A stretch of 64,000 nt of DNA from Bifidobacterium bohemicum DSM 22767 (GCF_000741525.1 NZ_JGYP01000004.1:26639-90638), one strand, 5' to 3'; shown: positions 1 to 9,611, numbered from the stretch's first letter. Notes: generated by a model not told the origin, from the letters alone. Numbers and translations are program-made.

Positions 1-1075
1 CACCTTCGAGCAAATCGCGATCGTGCCGGGAGATGGAACCGTCCGCCTTAGGACCGACGTTGAGCAGCAGATTTCCGTTCTTGCTGGCCGCGTCGATGAG
101 CGTGACCAACAGCTCGGCCAGATCCTTGTAATCCAGCGTCTTCGTATAGCACCATGAGTCACGGGCGATGGAGGTATCGGTCTGCCATACAAATGGTGCG
201 GCCTGCGCCTGCCCGCCGCGTTCCATATCATAGATTCCAGCGCCCCAAGCCATACCGCCATCCTTATAGCAGATGGAAACGGGCAAACCCCATTCAACGC
301 CTCGATTGTAGTAGAAAGCCGCCATTTTGCGGACATATGGCTTAAAAGCGGAGTGGTGAATCCACCAATCAAAATACAGTAATTCGGGGCGATAACCGTC
401 GATAAGCTCACAGACGCGCAACAACCAGTCGTCAAGATACTCGGCGGTCGGCGCGGGCACGCTGAACAGGTCACCGTCATCCCGTTCGGGCATGGCCGGC
501 CAATAAAAATCGCCACGTCGCATCGGCTCACACACGTCGGAGTCGAAATCACGGCCATGACCCATGAACCACCAGTGCTCGGCTCGGTGATCGGAGACGG
601 CAAAATGCAGTCCATGGCGGAGGGTCGCCTCACGCAGCTCACCGATGACGTCGCGGTGGGGACCTTTTTCAAAGGAATTCCAATGCGAAAGTTTACTGCG
701 ATACATCTGGAAGCCGTCATGGTGCTCAGCCACGGGAAAATAATACCGGGCGCCGGCCCGCTTGAACAGGTCGAGCCATTCATCGGGGTCGAACCGTTCG
801 GCCGTGAACATGGGGATGAAATCTTTATAGCCGAAATCCTTTTGCGGGCCGTACGTTTCGACATGGTGGTCGAATTCGGGATAACCCTTGATATACATGT
901 TGCGCGAATACCACTCATTGCGGTATTCCGGCACGGTGTAAAGCCCCCAATGAGTGAAGATACCGAATTTTGCATCATGGAACCAGTCCGGCTGCGGCGC
1001 ACGGCACAGCGATTCCCAGCTATCGCAATACGGCCCGGAGGCGACGACCTCGTCTATAAGCTCCTTGCTAATCAC
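1..1075 (-). CDS. alpha-L-fucosidase, GH29 (C-terminus beyond window)
   Basis: The enzyme hydrolyses terminal alpha-L-fucose from oligosaccharides. No signal peptide is visible, so it should act in the cytoplasm on imported glycans. The first 358 codons are present. The N-terminal region has the GH29 pattern WFHDAKFGIFTHWG (about residues 31-44), then AEHHDGF, and ELLYFDWW with the expected nucleophile Asp near residue 236; NGNLLLNVGPKADGS lies close to the window edge. The start is GTG at 1075, preceded five bases upstream by AAGGA, and no better start was found. It is last in the operon after two binding lipoproteins, but two hairpins separate it from them, so it may be expressed at a lower level or on its own. 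The GH29 subfamily (A or B) was not decided. Confidence 0.9.
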   Translation of the reverse strand, partial: MISKELIDEVVASGPYCDSWESLCRAPQPDWFHDAKFGIFTHWGLYTVPEYRNEWYSRNMYIKGYPEFDHHVETYGPQKDFGYKDFIPMFTAERFDPDEWLDLFKRAGARYYFPVAEHHDGFQMYRSKLSHWNSFEKGPHRDVIGELREATLRHGLHFAVSDHRAEHWWFMGHGRDFDSDVCEPMRRGDFYWPAMPERDDGDLFSVPAPTAEYLDDWLLRVCELIDGYRPELLYFDWWIHHSAFKPYVRKMAAFYYNRGVEWGLPVSICYKDGGMAWGAGIYDMERGGQAQAAPFVWQTDTSIARDSWCYTKTLDYKDLAELLVTLIDAASKNGNLLLNVGPKADGSISRHDRDLLEG

Positions 1076-1141
1076 TGCGTTCCTTCCCGACCACTCTCAT
1101 TCCGGCATAGCCACCGGCCAGCGACCGCCGCCGCAAGTGTC

Positions 1142-1203
1142 GTCTGGCCGAAGCGCAACCTCTCCGCTTCGGCCAGACACATCACCTGACCAGCATTGGT
1201 CAG
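1142..1203 (-). terminator. two hairpins between binding protein and fucosidase
   Basis: A perfect 14-bp inverted repeat (1142-1155 with 1165-1178, nine-base loop) and a 6-bp one (CTGACC/GGTCAG, 1186-1203) lie between the stop of the binding-protein gene and the start of the fucosidase. Neither has a T run. They may end or weaken transcription, or protect the 3' end of the upstream message. Confidence 0.5.
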
Positions 1204-1221
1204 TCAGTCTACGACCGGCCA

Positions 1222-2994
1222 CTATTTGGAGGCGGCGTCAGCCCCGCTCTTGCTGTACTCCCTGACGATGGCCTTGCGGGCCTTGTCCTGGTCCTTCGCG
1301 TTCTTCATATCGAAGTCCAAAACCTGTTTCATGCCAAGCCCATCGGTCTGGGTGCGCATGCCGTCGACGATCTTCTGGAATTCGTCGTCGCTCTTGGCGA
1401 ACACCGCCTTCCACGAATCATTGACGATCTCCGTCTTCACGGAGCCGCGTAGCGTCGAGATCCGCGAATCCTCATCGGGCTGCACGTAGGTGGCGCCTGG
1501 GGCGATGTCGATCATCTTGTTCTTCTCGAGATATTCCATCGTGGTCTTGGCGCCTCCCATATGCTCGGACCAATCCTTGTTGAGCGGGCTGTCATTCGCC
1601 TTTTCGATCTCGCTGGGCCACAGCGTGGCGTTGAAGGAGTAACCGGTGCCGGGGTCGATGTCGCTGACCAACTCGGTCGGAAAGTTCAGCTGGGAGATCC
1701 CATCGGTATAGGAGCCGCTACCCCACTTGGTCGGTACATTGGCCTTGCCGCCGTTGAGCACCTTCGAACCGAAGTCCGTGAGCACCGGCTTGCCGTCCTT
1801 GACGGTCCAGTTCAGGTCCTTCGGACCGGCGGCGCCGCCGGTCTGTGCACCGGAGTCATAGACACCCTCGGAAGAATATAGCCAATCAATGAATTTCACG
1901 AGACGCTGCTTGTTCCTGGCCTTGGAGCCCAGTGCGATCATCGTCGTGCCGCCATTGGGAGTCGCGCCATAGGAGAAGATCTTCTGGTCCTTGAGCGGAG
2001 CGATCATGAATCCCTTACCGGCGGCCCTGTTCTCATTGGTGTTGTAGGCGGCCTGTCCGAGCCATGGCCAGAAGGAGAAGAGCACCTTGCCGTTCTTGTA
2101 CTTGGTGTTCATGGTGTCGTAGTTTTGCGTAGTGGATTCCGGATCAACCAACCCCTGGCGTTGTGCTTCATTGAAGAACTTGAGCACGCGGTCGTAAATG
2201 CCATCCTTCTGGGTGATCGATTCAAAATCGGAGCCATCGGCCTTAGCAAGCACGAAGCCCATCTCGTCATAACCGTAATAGCAGGCAGGCTGCTTGACAT
2301 TGTTCATCATGTTGCCGTCCCAGTCCTTGAACAGGCTCATGGCGTAGATGCTGTTGTCGCCCGACTCGGCACGGGCCTTGTCCTGCATGCCCTTCATGAC
2401 GGGGAGCAAGTCTTCGAGGGTATTGATCTCCGGATAACCGATGGCCTTGTAAAGATCCCAGCGCACATACGGGCCGAACGTGGGTTCGAGGCCTTCTCCT
2501 GCAACGGTGGGTTTACGCGTCGAAACGGAACCGGGTATGGCCCACACACCCGACTTCTGGCCGATTTGCCTGTTCAAGGCGTCCGTGGCATCCTTGTGCT
2601 TCTTGATATTGCTCATCCCGGACAGGTACGGGGTCATATCGTCAATGAGCTTGGCGCGCACAAGCTTCGAACCGCGACCGGAACCATAACCCGTAATGAT
2701 GATGTCCCCCAAATTGCCGGCGGCCGAACGGGTGTCGAATAGGGTGCTGCCACCGCCCGCCACGTTGGGAGAGATGTAGTTGAGCTTCATGTTGAACTTG
2801 TCTTTGACGAGCTTGGCGAACCACCCCTTCTGCACGCCCTGATAATTCGCCAGATCGTCGTAGACGGTGACCGTCATCATCGAACCGTCATCCTTCTGGT
2901 CGGCGGAATTGCCGCCGGCGCCACAGCCGGCGAACATCATCGCCATGGAAACGGCCGCCGCCACCGACATGACGGTCTTTCTTCTCGATATCAT
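1222..2994 (-). CDS. extracellular solute-binding lipoprotein, CUT1/LplA type (copy 1)
   Basis: Binding component of an oligosaccharide ABC importer, anchored outside the membrane by a lipid. The N-terminus has a hydrophobic segment ending in a lipobox before Cys (MMFAGCGAGG), then a mature protein of about 560 residues. This is much longer than the usual 400-residue sugar-binding proteins and fits the LplA-like group that works with LplB/YtcP-type permeases. ATG 2994 is chosen because AGGAG lies about six bases upstream; an in-frame ATG at 3015 lacks this. It is a paralogue of the gene at 3203-4957: both contain GVQKGWFAKLVKDKFN near the N-terminus, and their C-terminal coding sequence includes a 171-base identical stretch. 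The substrate cannot be read from sequence; a fucosylated glycan is inferred from the adjacent GH29. Confidence 0.9.
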   Translation of the reverse strand: MISRRKTVMSVAAAVSMAMMFAGCGAGGNSADQKDDGSMMTVTVYDDLANYQGVQKGWFAKLVKDKFNMKLNYISPNVAGGGSTLFDTRSAAGNLGDIIITGYGSGRGSKLVRAKLIDDMTPYLSGMSNIKKHKDATDALNRQIGQKSGVWAIPGSVSTRKPTVAGEGLEPTFGPYVRWDLYKAIGYPEINTLEDLLPVMKGMQDKARAESGDNSIYAMSLFKDWDGNMMNNVKQPACYYGYDEMGFVLAKADGSDFESITQKDGIYDRVLKFFNEAQRQGLVDPESTTQNYDTMNTKYKNGKVLFSFWPWLGQAAYNTNENRAAGKGFMIAPLKDQKIFSYGATPNGGTTMIALGSKARNKQRLVKFIDWLYSSEGVYDSGAQTGGAAGPKDLNWTVKDGKPVLTDFGSKVLNGGKANVPTKWGSGSYTDGISQLNFPTELVSDIDPGTGYSFNATLWPSEIEKANDSPLNKDWSEHMGGAKTTMEYLEKNKMIDIAPGATYVQPDEDSRISTLRGSVKTEIVNDSWKAVFAKSDDEFQKIVDGMRTQTDGLGMKQVLDFDMKNAKDQDKARKAIVREYSKSGADAASK

Positions 2995-3086
2995 CGTAAG
3001 TCTCCTCGCTTTCATCGGTTCGGCACCGTCACCGAATTGATCACCGCACCCCGGACATCCCTTCCGACCTCGGATCGGATGTTCAA

Positions 3087-3191
3087 GGCTGCAACGCTCA
3101 CCGCTGACAGATGAGCAAGCATTGCAGCCGCCTCACAACCCAGCCATGTGAAGCGGTGCAACCAGCGGCCCCCTGACGGCAGGGCCGCTGG
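3087..3191 (-). terminator. two hairpins between paralogous binding-protein genes
   Basis: A 12-bp stem with one mismatch (3087-3098 with 3118-3129) and a perfect 10-bp GC-rich stem (3162-3171 with 3182-3191) fill the gap between the two binding-protein genes. No clear T run follows. They may set different levels for the two paralogues. Confidence 0.5.
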
Positions 3192-3202
3192 TCAATCCGA
3201 CG

Positions 3203-4957
3203 CTACTTCGAAGAACCCTCGTTCTTCTCGCGGTTGGCATATTCCTTGAGGATGGCCTTGCGGGCCTTGTCCTGGTCCTTCGCGTTCTTCATATCGAAGT
3301 CCAAAACCTGTTTCATGCCAAGCCCATCGGTCTGGGTGCGCATGCCGTCGACGATCTTCTGGAATTCGTCGTCGCTCTTGGCGAACACCGCCTTCCACGA
3401 ATCATTGACGATCTCCGTCTTAATCGATCCACGCAGAGTCGAGATCTGCGAATCCTCATCGGGCTGGATATAACCGGCACCTGGGGCGACCGCGAGCATG
3501 TTGTTCTTCTCGAGATATTCCATCGTGGTCTTGGCGCCTCCCATATGCCCCGACCAATCCTGTTCCAAAGGCGAGTTGTTGAATTCCTCGATGACGGACT
3601 TCCAATCGGTGGAGGAGTAGTCCTCACCGGTCGTCGGGTCGATGTCGGTGGCGTTGACGGACTTGAAGTTCAGTTGAGGCTGACCGTCAGACCATGAACC
3701 GCCGCCAAACTCCTTGGGCACCGTTGCGCTCTGATCGTTCTGCAGCTTCTTACCGAAATCAGTCAGAACCGGCTTGCCGTCCTTGATGTCGTAATTCATG
3801 CCCTTCACATTGCCGGCCATGGCATAGGCGCCTTCATTCGAGTACAGCCAGTTGATGAACTTGACCAGCCGCTGCTTGTTCCTGGCCTTTGAACCGAGTC
3901 CGATGAACGAACCGGTGCCGTTGGGTGTGGCGCCGTACGAGACGATCTTCATGTTCTGCAACGGGGCGACCATGAAGCCGACCCCTTGCTTCTTGTGGTC
4001 AGTGGTGTTGTACTGCGCAGGCCCCAAATAGCTCCAGAAGGAGAAGAGCACCTTGCCGTTCTTGTACTTGGTGGTCAACGTATCGAAGTTCTGCGTGGAC
4101 GATTCCGGGTCGACCAGCCCTTCTTGGTTGGCCTTGTTGAACCAAGCCAAGGTCTTGTCGTACATGCCGTCCTTTTGGGTGACGGACTGGTAATCGTGGC
4201 CGTCGACCGCAGCGAGTACGAAGCCCATCTCGTCATAGCCGTAGTAGCAGATCGGCTGCTTGATGTTGTTCATCATGTTGCCGTCCCAGTCCTTGAACAA
4301 GGAGATGGCATAAATGCTGTTGTCACCCGTTTCCTTGCGAGCCAGATCCTGTTCCTGCTTGAGCACATCGAGGAAGTCGTCCATGTTCTTGATTTCCGGA
4401 TACCCGAGCTTCTTATAAAGATCCCAGCGGATGTACGGGCCAAACACCGGCTCGTTGCCTTCCGACGGCTGGTCGGGCGCCTTGGTGGACACGCTCATCG
4501 GCACGCCCCATACGCCGCTCGACTGCCCGGCGACCTTATTGAGGTTGTCGGTCGCGTTCTTATACTTCTTGATGGAATCCATGCCGTTGAGGTACGGCGT
4601 CATATCATCCACAAGCTTGGAGCGGATCAACTTGTTGAGTCGACCGTTGCCCGCTCCGGTGATGATGATGTCACCAAGATTGCCCGCCGCGGAACGAGTG
4701 TCGAAGGTGGTGCTGCCGCCACCACTCACGTTCGGGGAGATGTAGTTGAGTTTCAGATTGAACTTATCCTTGACGAGCTTGGCGAACCACCCCTTTTGAA
4801 CCCCTTGATAGTTCGCGAGGTCATCATAGACATCGACCTTCATCAACGAGTCGTCATCCTTCGGGGTCGCGGAATTGCCGCCGCCACAACCGGCGAGACC
4901 CATCATCACCGACAGCGTCACCGCAATGCCGGCTACAACCTTCTTCTTTAGAGACAT
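3203..4957 (-). CDS. extracellular solute-binding lipoprotein, CUT1/LplA type (copy 2)
   Basis: Second binding lipoprotein of the importer. It begins MSLKKKVVAGIAV, with a lipobox MMGLAGC near residue 20, and the mature part is about 560 residues. ATG 4957 is preferred: AAAGGA and GGAG lie upstream, while an in-frame GTG at 4966 would sit directly on the Shine-Dalgarno sequence. It follows the two permease genes by 86 bases, so it is the primary binding partner by position, and copy 1 is an added paralogue. The two proteins are alike at both ends but differ in the middle (for example SSGVWGVPMSVST here and KSGVWAIPGSVST in copy 1), where ligand contacts would be expected. They may therefore bind different glycans while sharing the same permeases; this is inference. 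Confidence 0.9.
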   Translation of the reverse strand: MSLKKKVVAGIAVTLSVMMGLAGCGGGNSATPKDDDSLMKVDVYDDLANYQGVQKGWFAKLVKDKFNLKLNYISPNVSGGGSTTFDTRSAAGNLGDIIITGAGNGRLNKLIRSKLVDDMTPYLNGMDSIKKYKNATDNLNKVAGQSSGVWGVPMSVSTKAPDQPSEGNEPVFGPYIRWDLYKKLGYPEIKNMDDFLDVLKQEQDLARKETGDNSIYAISLFKDWDGNMMNNIKQPICYYGYDEMGFVLAAVDGHDYQSVTQKDGMYDKTLAWFNKANQEGLVDPESSTQNFDTLTTKYKNGKVLFSFWSYLGPAQYNTTDHKKQGVGFMVAPLQNMKIVSYGATPNGTGSFIGLGSKARNKQRLVKFINWLYSNEGAYAMAGNVKGMNYDIKDGKPVLTDFGKKLQNDQSATVPKEFGGGSWSDGQPQLNFKSVNATDIDPTTGEDYSSTDWKSVIEEFNNSPLEQDWSGHMGGAKTTMEYLEKNNMLAVAPGAGYIQPDEDSQISTLRGSIKTEIVNDSWKAVFAKSDDEFQKIVDGMRTQTDGLGMKQVLDFDMKNAKDQDKARKAILKEYANREKNEGSSK

Positions 4958-5043
4958 CTGCTCCACTTCCTTTCTTTTACCAATCCGCCAACTGGCGCAA
5001 CGGATTGTACCATTCTGTTTCTGGGCGATTCACTCCGGCTTGT

Positions 5044-5976
5044 TCACCCCTTCACGGCGCCGAGCATCATGCCCTTGACGAAGTAACGCTGGAAGAACGG
5101 ATAAACGAACATAATCGGCAACACGACGATGACGGAAACCGTCATGCGGATGGACGTAGGAGTCTGCTGGGTGGCCATCGCCGCCACATTCATGGCGGTG
5201 CCGGCGTTCGCCTTGACCGACGCCGCCAGGGAATTAGCCTGGTTGATGTATGTGTAGAGCAGATACTGCAACGAATAGAGCTTGTTGTCGGTTATGTATA
5301 TCAACGTGTCCTGGAAGGAGTTCCACTGTCCGACGGCGGAGAAAATGGCCACGGTCGCCAAGATCGGCGAGCACATGGGCATGATGATCTTGAAGAAGAT
5401 CGTCATGGTGCCGGCGCCGTCCATCTCGGCCGCCTCCTCAAGGCTCGAGGGGATGGATTCGATGAACGTCTTGACCAGGATGATGTTGAACGGCTGCACG
5501 ATAGCCGGCAAGATATAAACCCAGAACGTGTTGGTCAGTCCAAGGTTCTTCATGGTGATGAACGCCGGGATGATGCCCGCGTTGAAGTACATGGTGATCA
5601 CGAAGAAGCGGTACCAGAACTGCCGATGCCACATCTTCTTCTGAGTAAACATGAATCCGAGGAAGGCACTGGCCATAACCGTAAGCACCGTGCCGATTAC
5701 CGTACGCCCCAAGGAAACCAGAGAGGCCTGCCCCATTCCCTCAAGACCGAAGACCTGCTTGTAATTTTCAAGATGGAAACCCTGAATCCACCAGTTGACC
5801 TTGCCCGCTGCGGACGCTGCGTTGTCGGAGACCGAATTGATCATCAAATACCAGAACGGGTACGTGCACAGGAAAGCGAACAGGATGAAGAAAGCGCCGT
5901 TGAATACCGCGAACGCCTTTTCACCCGTAGTGCGCCGTTGAGCCGGGGAAACACTTTTTACTGCTTTTTTCGACAT
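5044..5976 (-). CDS. ABC transporter permease, CUT1 (YtcP/LplC-like)
   Basis: Inner-membrane permease of a carbohydrate importer, about 310 residues with six hydrophobic segments. The cytoplasmic loop that contacts the ATPase is visible as SLEEAAEMDGAGTMTIFFKIIMPMC, the EAA motif of the MalG family. The C-terminus is the typical QRYFVKGMMLGAVKG. The start ATG 5976 has GGAGAGG a few bases upstream; an in-frame start further upstream would overlap the preceding gene. It is second in the operon, 25 bases after the partner permease. No ATPase gene occurs in this operon. Confidence 0.93.
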   Translation of the reverse strand: MSKKAVKSVSPAQRRTTGEKAFAVFNGAFFILFAFLCTYPFWYLMINSVSDNAASAAGKVNWWIQGFHLENYKQVFGLEGMGQASLVSLGRTVIGTVLTVMASAFLGFMFTQKKMWHRQFWYRFFVITMYFNAGIIPAFITMKNLGLTNTFWVYILPAIVQPFNIILVKTFIESIPSSLEEAAEMDGAGTMTIFFKIIMPMCSPILATVAIFSAVGQWNSFQDTLIYITDNKLYSLQYLLYTYINQANSLAASVKANAGTAMNVAAMATQQTPTSIRMTVSVIVVLPIMFVYPFFQRYFVKGMMLGAVKG

Positions 5977-6001
5977 TGTTTTTCCTCTCCTTTTCGGTCG
6001 C

Positions 6002-7033
6002 TCAGATAATCGATTCGCCACGCGTGCGCTTGGATATCGCATTAACCGATATCAGCAGCACCACGCTCACCAACGATTTGAGCATCGAAATGGCCGTAGC
6101 CAACGACAGCGAGTTGTTGCCCATGCCGATGTTGTAGACGTAGAGGTCAAGCACCTGAATGTGCTTGAGATTGAAAGCGTTTTGGAACACGAAATACTGA
6201 TCCATGCCATTGTTCAGGAAGTTGGATACGGAGAGCATCAGCAGCACCATGTACGTAGGCATGAGCTGCGGAACGGTGACATGGAGAATCTGCTGCCAGC
6301 GATTCGCGCCGTCGACCTGTGCCGCTTCGTAAAGCTCCTGGTCGATGCCCGAGATACTCGCCAAATACATGATCGAGCCCCAGCCCAGTCCCTTCCAAAG
6401 ACTCCACAGAAGCATCTTGATCCACGTCCACGAGTCGGAGTCAAGGAACTTGACCGGCTCGGCGATAAGACGCAGGTTCTCAAGCAGCTGGTTGATCATG
6501 CCGGTTGAGGAGAACATGGCGAAGGCCACGGAATAGACCAACACCCAGCTGATGAAATTAGGCAGGGTGGTCAGCGTCTGGACCAGGTTCTTGAACCACC
6601 TCGTACGAATTTCATTCAGACCGATGGCGAAGAACAGGGGGAAGATGGACGTTAGAATGCCCAAGCCGCTCATGGCGAAGGTGTTAATCAGCACCTGCGC
6701 GATGGTGTGCAGCTGGGCTGGATTCTGCACCAGCATCTTGAACCACTGCAAACCGACGAACTTGCTTTCGGACAAGGGAATAGGCGGCTGATAATCGAAA
6801 AACGCGTAAACCCAACCGAACAGAGGAAGGTAGCTGAAAATCAGAGATAGGATAATGAACGGGACAATCAGCATCCATAGCTTGAAGCCCTGTCTCCTTA
6901 CGGACTGGCCTCCTCCCCGATCTTTTTTAACGTGATTGCGCGCAACACCGTTCTTACGCTTAAGGCCCGTCGCCCTATCAGGGCCACTCTTGGTCAGCGA
7001 TACCGTAGATGCATCACTTTGGGATTCCACCAT
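6002..7033 (-). CDS. ABC transporter permease, CUT1 (LplB-like)
   Basis: First gene of the glycan-uptake operon and partner of the downstream permease. It has a basic cytoplasmic N-terminus of about 60 residues, six hydrophobic segments, and the EAA loop YEAAQVDGANRWQQILHVTVP near two thirds of its length. Residues LPLFGWVYAFFDYQPP after the first membrane segment are typical of the LplB group. AAGGAGG sits just before ATG 7033, with an equally possible GTG at 7030; the longer frame from 7153 has no ribosome site and runs through the likely promoter region. Confidence 0.92.
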   Translation of the reverse strand: MVESQSDASTVSLTKSGPDRATGLKRKNGVARNHVKKDRGGGQSVRRQGFKLWMLIVPFIILSLIFSYLPLFGWVYAFFDYQPPIPLSESKFVGLQWFKMLVQNPAQLHTIAQVLINTFAMSGLGILTSIFPLFFAIGLNEIRTRWFKNLVQTLTTLPNFISWVLVYSVAFAMFSSTGMINQLLENLRLIAEPVKFLDSDSWTWIKMLLWSLWKGLGWGSIMYLASISGIDQELYEAAQVDGANRWQQILHVTVPQLMPTYMVLLMLSVSNFLNNGMDQYFVFQNAFNLKHIQVLDLYVYNIGMGNNSLSLATAISMLKSLVSVVLLISVNAISKRTRGESII

Positions 7034-7140
7034 TCCTCCTTCGGATACCTGCACACACAGCGACGTGCGTGTCCTGTTGCCAACGACAGGCTCGCGGTAA
7101 AGCACTGCAGTATTTCTCTTGTTTAGAATGTTATAAATAT

Positions 7141-7169
7141 ATAATAAACTCATTTTACTTATTTGTCAA
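7141..7169 (-). promoter_or_regulatory. promoter of the glycan-uptake operon
   Basis: On the minus strand TTGACA (7164-7169) and TATTAT (7141-7146) are separated by exactly 17 bases, a near-consensus vegetative promoter about 108 bases upstream of ATG 7033. A small inverted repeat CCTTG/CAAGG at 7182-7197 lies just upstream of the -35 box and could be an operator; no known regulator site was recognised. The rest of 7170-7486, up to the divergent gene, shows no gene. Confidence 0.65.
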
Positions 7170-7486
7170 TCCGCGCTTTTCCCTTGAAATAACAAGGAAT
7201 CTGAGCCTTTTTGTTCTCTTGAGAAAACAGAGGATTTCGAACGACATGACCCATCATCCCTTACACCGGCACACAGGTTTCATGAAGTTCACCGACCTCT
7301 GAAACGACCATGTCAAATCGTTTAATTATCGTGGTGGCTACGACTTTCATGGGATGGCGCGTTCACTCAGGACGTGACTCATCGCATGATAGCCGCAAGT
7401 CCTTAACGACGGGAATCCGCATCATCCGCCCTACCGAGCGCGATTGCCCGTCTCCGAACATAGACAGTTCCGAGGTCAAACGGAAA

Positions 7487-8176
7487 ATGCGCTTCAATAT
7501 CGACAGTCCATTCTGGCAGTTTCTGACCTTGTGCGTAAGGTACTTCATCCTCAACCTGTTATTCGTGATCTCCTGCCTTCCCGTGGTGACCATCGGACCG
7601 GCGCGGGCCGCACTATACAGCACGGTCTTCGCCTATAACGATAACGAAGACGTCAATCTGGGACGCGAATACATCCGCCGCTTCATCCACGAATTCCCGC
7701 GTGCCCTCGGAGCCTTTGCCATATTCATCGCGCTGGCCGCGCTTATCGTCTTCGCCCTCGCCTTTTGGAATCACTTAGGGACGAAGGCCGCATGGGTCGT
7801 TCTTCCGATACTCATTGCGGCAGGAATCCTGGTGGCGGTAACGTTCGAATACTATTTTCCGATTCAAGCGCGGTTCACGAACACGTTTAGAAACACCTGG
7901 TCGAACGCGCTCAAGATGCCCTGGGCCGTTTTCGGTAAAACGCTCATACTGCTGGCGATTGACGTGGCGGCAATAACGCTTTTCGTGTTCACCAAATGGC
8001 TACGCATATTATTCGTCCTACTGGGATTCTCTTGGCTCGCATACGCGAAATCGCTGGTCTATCTCAAAGCGTTCGACCAAATTGAGCGGGTAAGCCGCGG
8101 TGAAGCGGGCGACGGCAGTACCTCCAATCCTTTCACCCCAGAGAATCACTCACTGCCCACCGCCTCGTTAACCTGA
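7487..8176 (+). CDS. YesL-like membrane protein (DUF624)
   Basis: A 229-residue protein beginning MRFNIDSPFWQFL, with hydrophobic segments near residues 20-45, 75-100, 105-130 and 150-190. The opening, followed by ILNLLFVISCLPVVTIGPARAALY, is the hallmark of the DUF624/YesL family. These proteins are commonly encoded beside CUT1 importers of the LplB/YtcP type, as here, but their role is unknown; a part in transporter function or regulation is a guess. The ATG at 7487 starts the family domain. The longer frame from 7310 adds about 60 residues unlike the family and has no ribosome site. Confidence 0.8.
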   Translation: MRFNIDSPFWQFLTLCVRYFILNLLFVISCLPVVTIGPARAALYSTVFAYNDNEDVNLGREYIRRFIHEFPRALGAFAIFIALAALIVFALAFWNHLGTKAAWVVLPILIAAGILVAVTFEYYFPIQARFTNTFRNTWSNALKMPWAVFGKTLILLAIDVAAITLFVFTKWLRILFVLLGFSWLAYAKSLVYLKAFDQIERVSRGEAGDGSTSNPFTPENHSLPTASLT

Positions 8177-8260
8177 AAATCATTTGATGCGCCTGGACAC
8201 AGTACGACGAACCGCAAATCCGGATACCACAAGACCACCAACCGAAGAAGGCACCGAAGA

Positions 8261-9547
8261 ATGAACAAGGACACCCAACAACTCCTCCAACTGACCCTCG
8301 ACAAGGCAGTCGACAATGGCACCGTGGCAGGCGTAAACCTTTTGGTGACGCAGCATGGCCAAGACAGACATTACGTTCAGTCAGGCATGCGATCGATTGA
8401 ACGAAACCAGGCAATGACCCGCGACACGATATTCCGCTTGTATTCACAGACCAAACCAATCACGGGGACAGCCGTGATGATGCTCGTGGAACGCGGGCTC
8501 ATCGATCTGGCCGAACCGGTAAGCGACTTCCTACCTGGATTCAAGGGCCAGCGCGTCAGCCTTGACTACCCTGATTCCGAACGCCCGGCCGTCACAATAA
8601 CCACCGGGTCCGGTTCCGGGGACTCACGACGAAGCGATGTACCTGCGATTGAAACCACTGAAGCGACCCGGCCTGTACTTATCCGAGATCTGCTGACCAT
8701 GACCTCCGGCCTCGTCTACCCCGGCAACGACAGTGCTGCGGCCCGTTGGACGGCAGGCCTTTTTGATGAAATCGATGCGCGGCTGAAAACACCGAAGGCC
8801 CTGACCACCATCCAAATCGCGAACCGGCTTGGAAGCGCCCCGCTGCTGTTTCAGCCTGGAAGTCATTGGATGTACGGCACCTCGGCGGACGTACTCGGCG
8901 CAGTGGTGGAAGTCGTCAGCGGCAAACGGTTCGGCGACTTCCTCCGACAAGAAATTTTCGAGCCGCTTGGAATGCGCGACACGGCGTTTTTCGTGCCGAA
9001 GGACAAAATCGATCGGCTTGCCGCAGTATATGACAACCCATCAAACCCCGTGGACCCGGATAACGCCGGCCTGCCCTTACATGAAATCGAAACCGATCAC
9101 CTTGGGGTGCAATACCGGCCAACCATCGACCCCTCTTATCAGGCCGGGGGTGCGGGGCTAAAGTCCACGGTCGACGATTACGCCAAGTTTGGCCAAATGC
9201 TGCTGAACGGCGGGACCGCCCCGGACGGCACCAAACTCATACAACCGGCCACCATCCGCTTCATGACGACTTCAGGACTCACCCCACAGACGCAGGCCGA
9301 ATACGAAAACTGGCAGAACGGCTACGGATACAACACGTTGATGCGCACTGCGCAACGACCCGGGCGAAGCGAAACAATCTGCAACGTCGGTGAGTTCGGC
9401 TGGGATGGCTGGCTGGGCACGTTCTTCTGCGACGACCCGGCCACCGGCACCACCTTCCTGATGATGTATCAGCTGACCAATTCAGGCACGACGCCATTCA
9501 CTCGTGCGGTGAAGAACATCGTGTTCTCTCATTTGGACGACGAATAA
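8261..9547 (+). CDS. serine hydrolase, class C beta-lactamase/esterase family
   Basis: A 428-residue member of the beta-lactamase (PF00144) fold, which includes esterases, D-aminopeptidases and penicillin-binding protein 4*. The nucleophile motif SxxK is SQTK in FRLYSQTKPITG (about residue 65). The second motif is probably YGTS in GSHWMYGTSADVLGAV. Family stretches MRDTAFFVPKDK and GGAGLKSTVDDYAKFGQML are present. No signal peptide is seen, so it is probably cytoplasmic. AGAAGG lies about ten bases before ATG 8261. It appears to be a single gene with a hairpin 65 bases after its stop. Substrate unknown; an esterase is as likely as a peptidase. Confidence 0.88.
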   Translation: MNKDTQQLLQLTLDKAVDNGTVAGVNLLVTQHGQDRHYVQSGMRSIERNQAMTRDTIFRLYSQTKPITGTAVMMLVERGLIDLAEPVSDFLPGFKGQRVSLDYPDSERPAVTITTGSGSGDSRRSDVPAIETTEATRPVLIRDLLTMTSGLVYPGNDSAAARWTAGLFDEIDARLKTPKALTTIQIANRLGSAPLLFQPGSHWMYGTSADVLGAVVEVVSGKRFGDFLRQEIFEPLGMRDTAFFVPKDKIDRLAAVYDNPSNPVDPDNAGLPLHEIETDHLGVQYRPTIDPSYQAGGAGLKSTVDDYAKFGQMLLNGGTAPDGTKLIQPATIRFMTTSGLTPQTQAEYENWQNGYGYNTLMRTAQRPGRSETICNVGEFGWDGWLGTFFCDDPATGTTFLMMYQLTNSGTTPFTRAVKNIVFSHLDDE

Positions 9548-9611
9548 AGCCCAATATGTACGGCGATCGCTGGGCACCGCGTGCTTGATCACGCCATGAA
9601 TATCGGCAACC

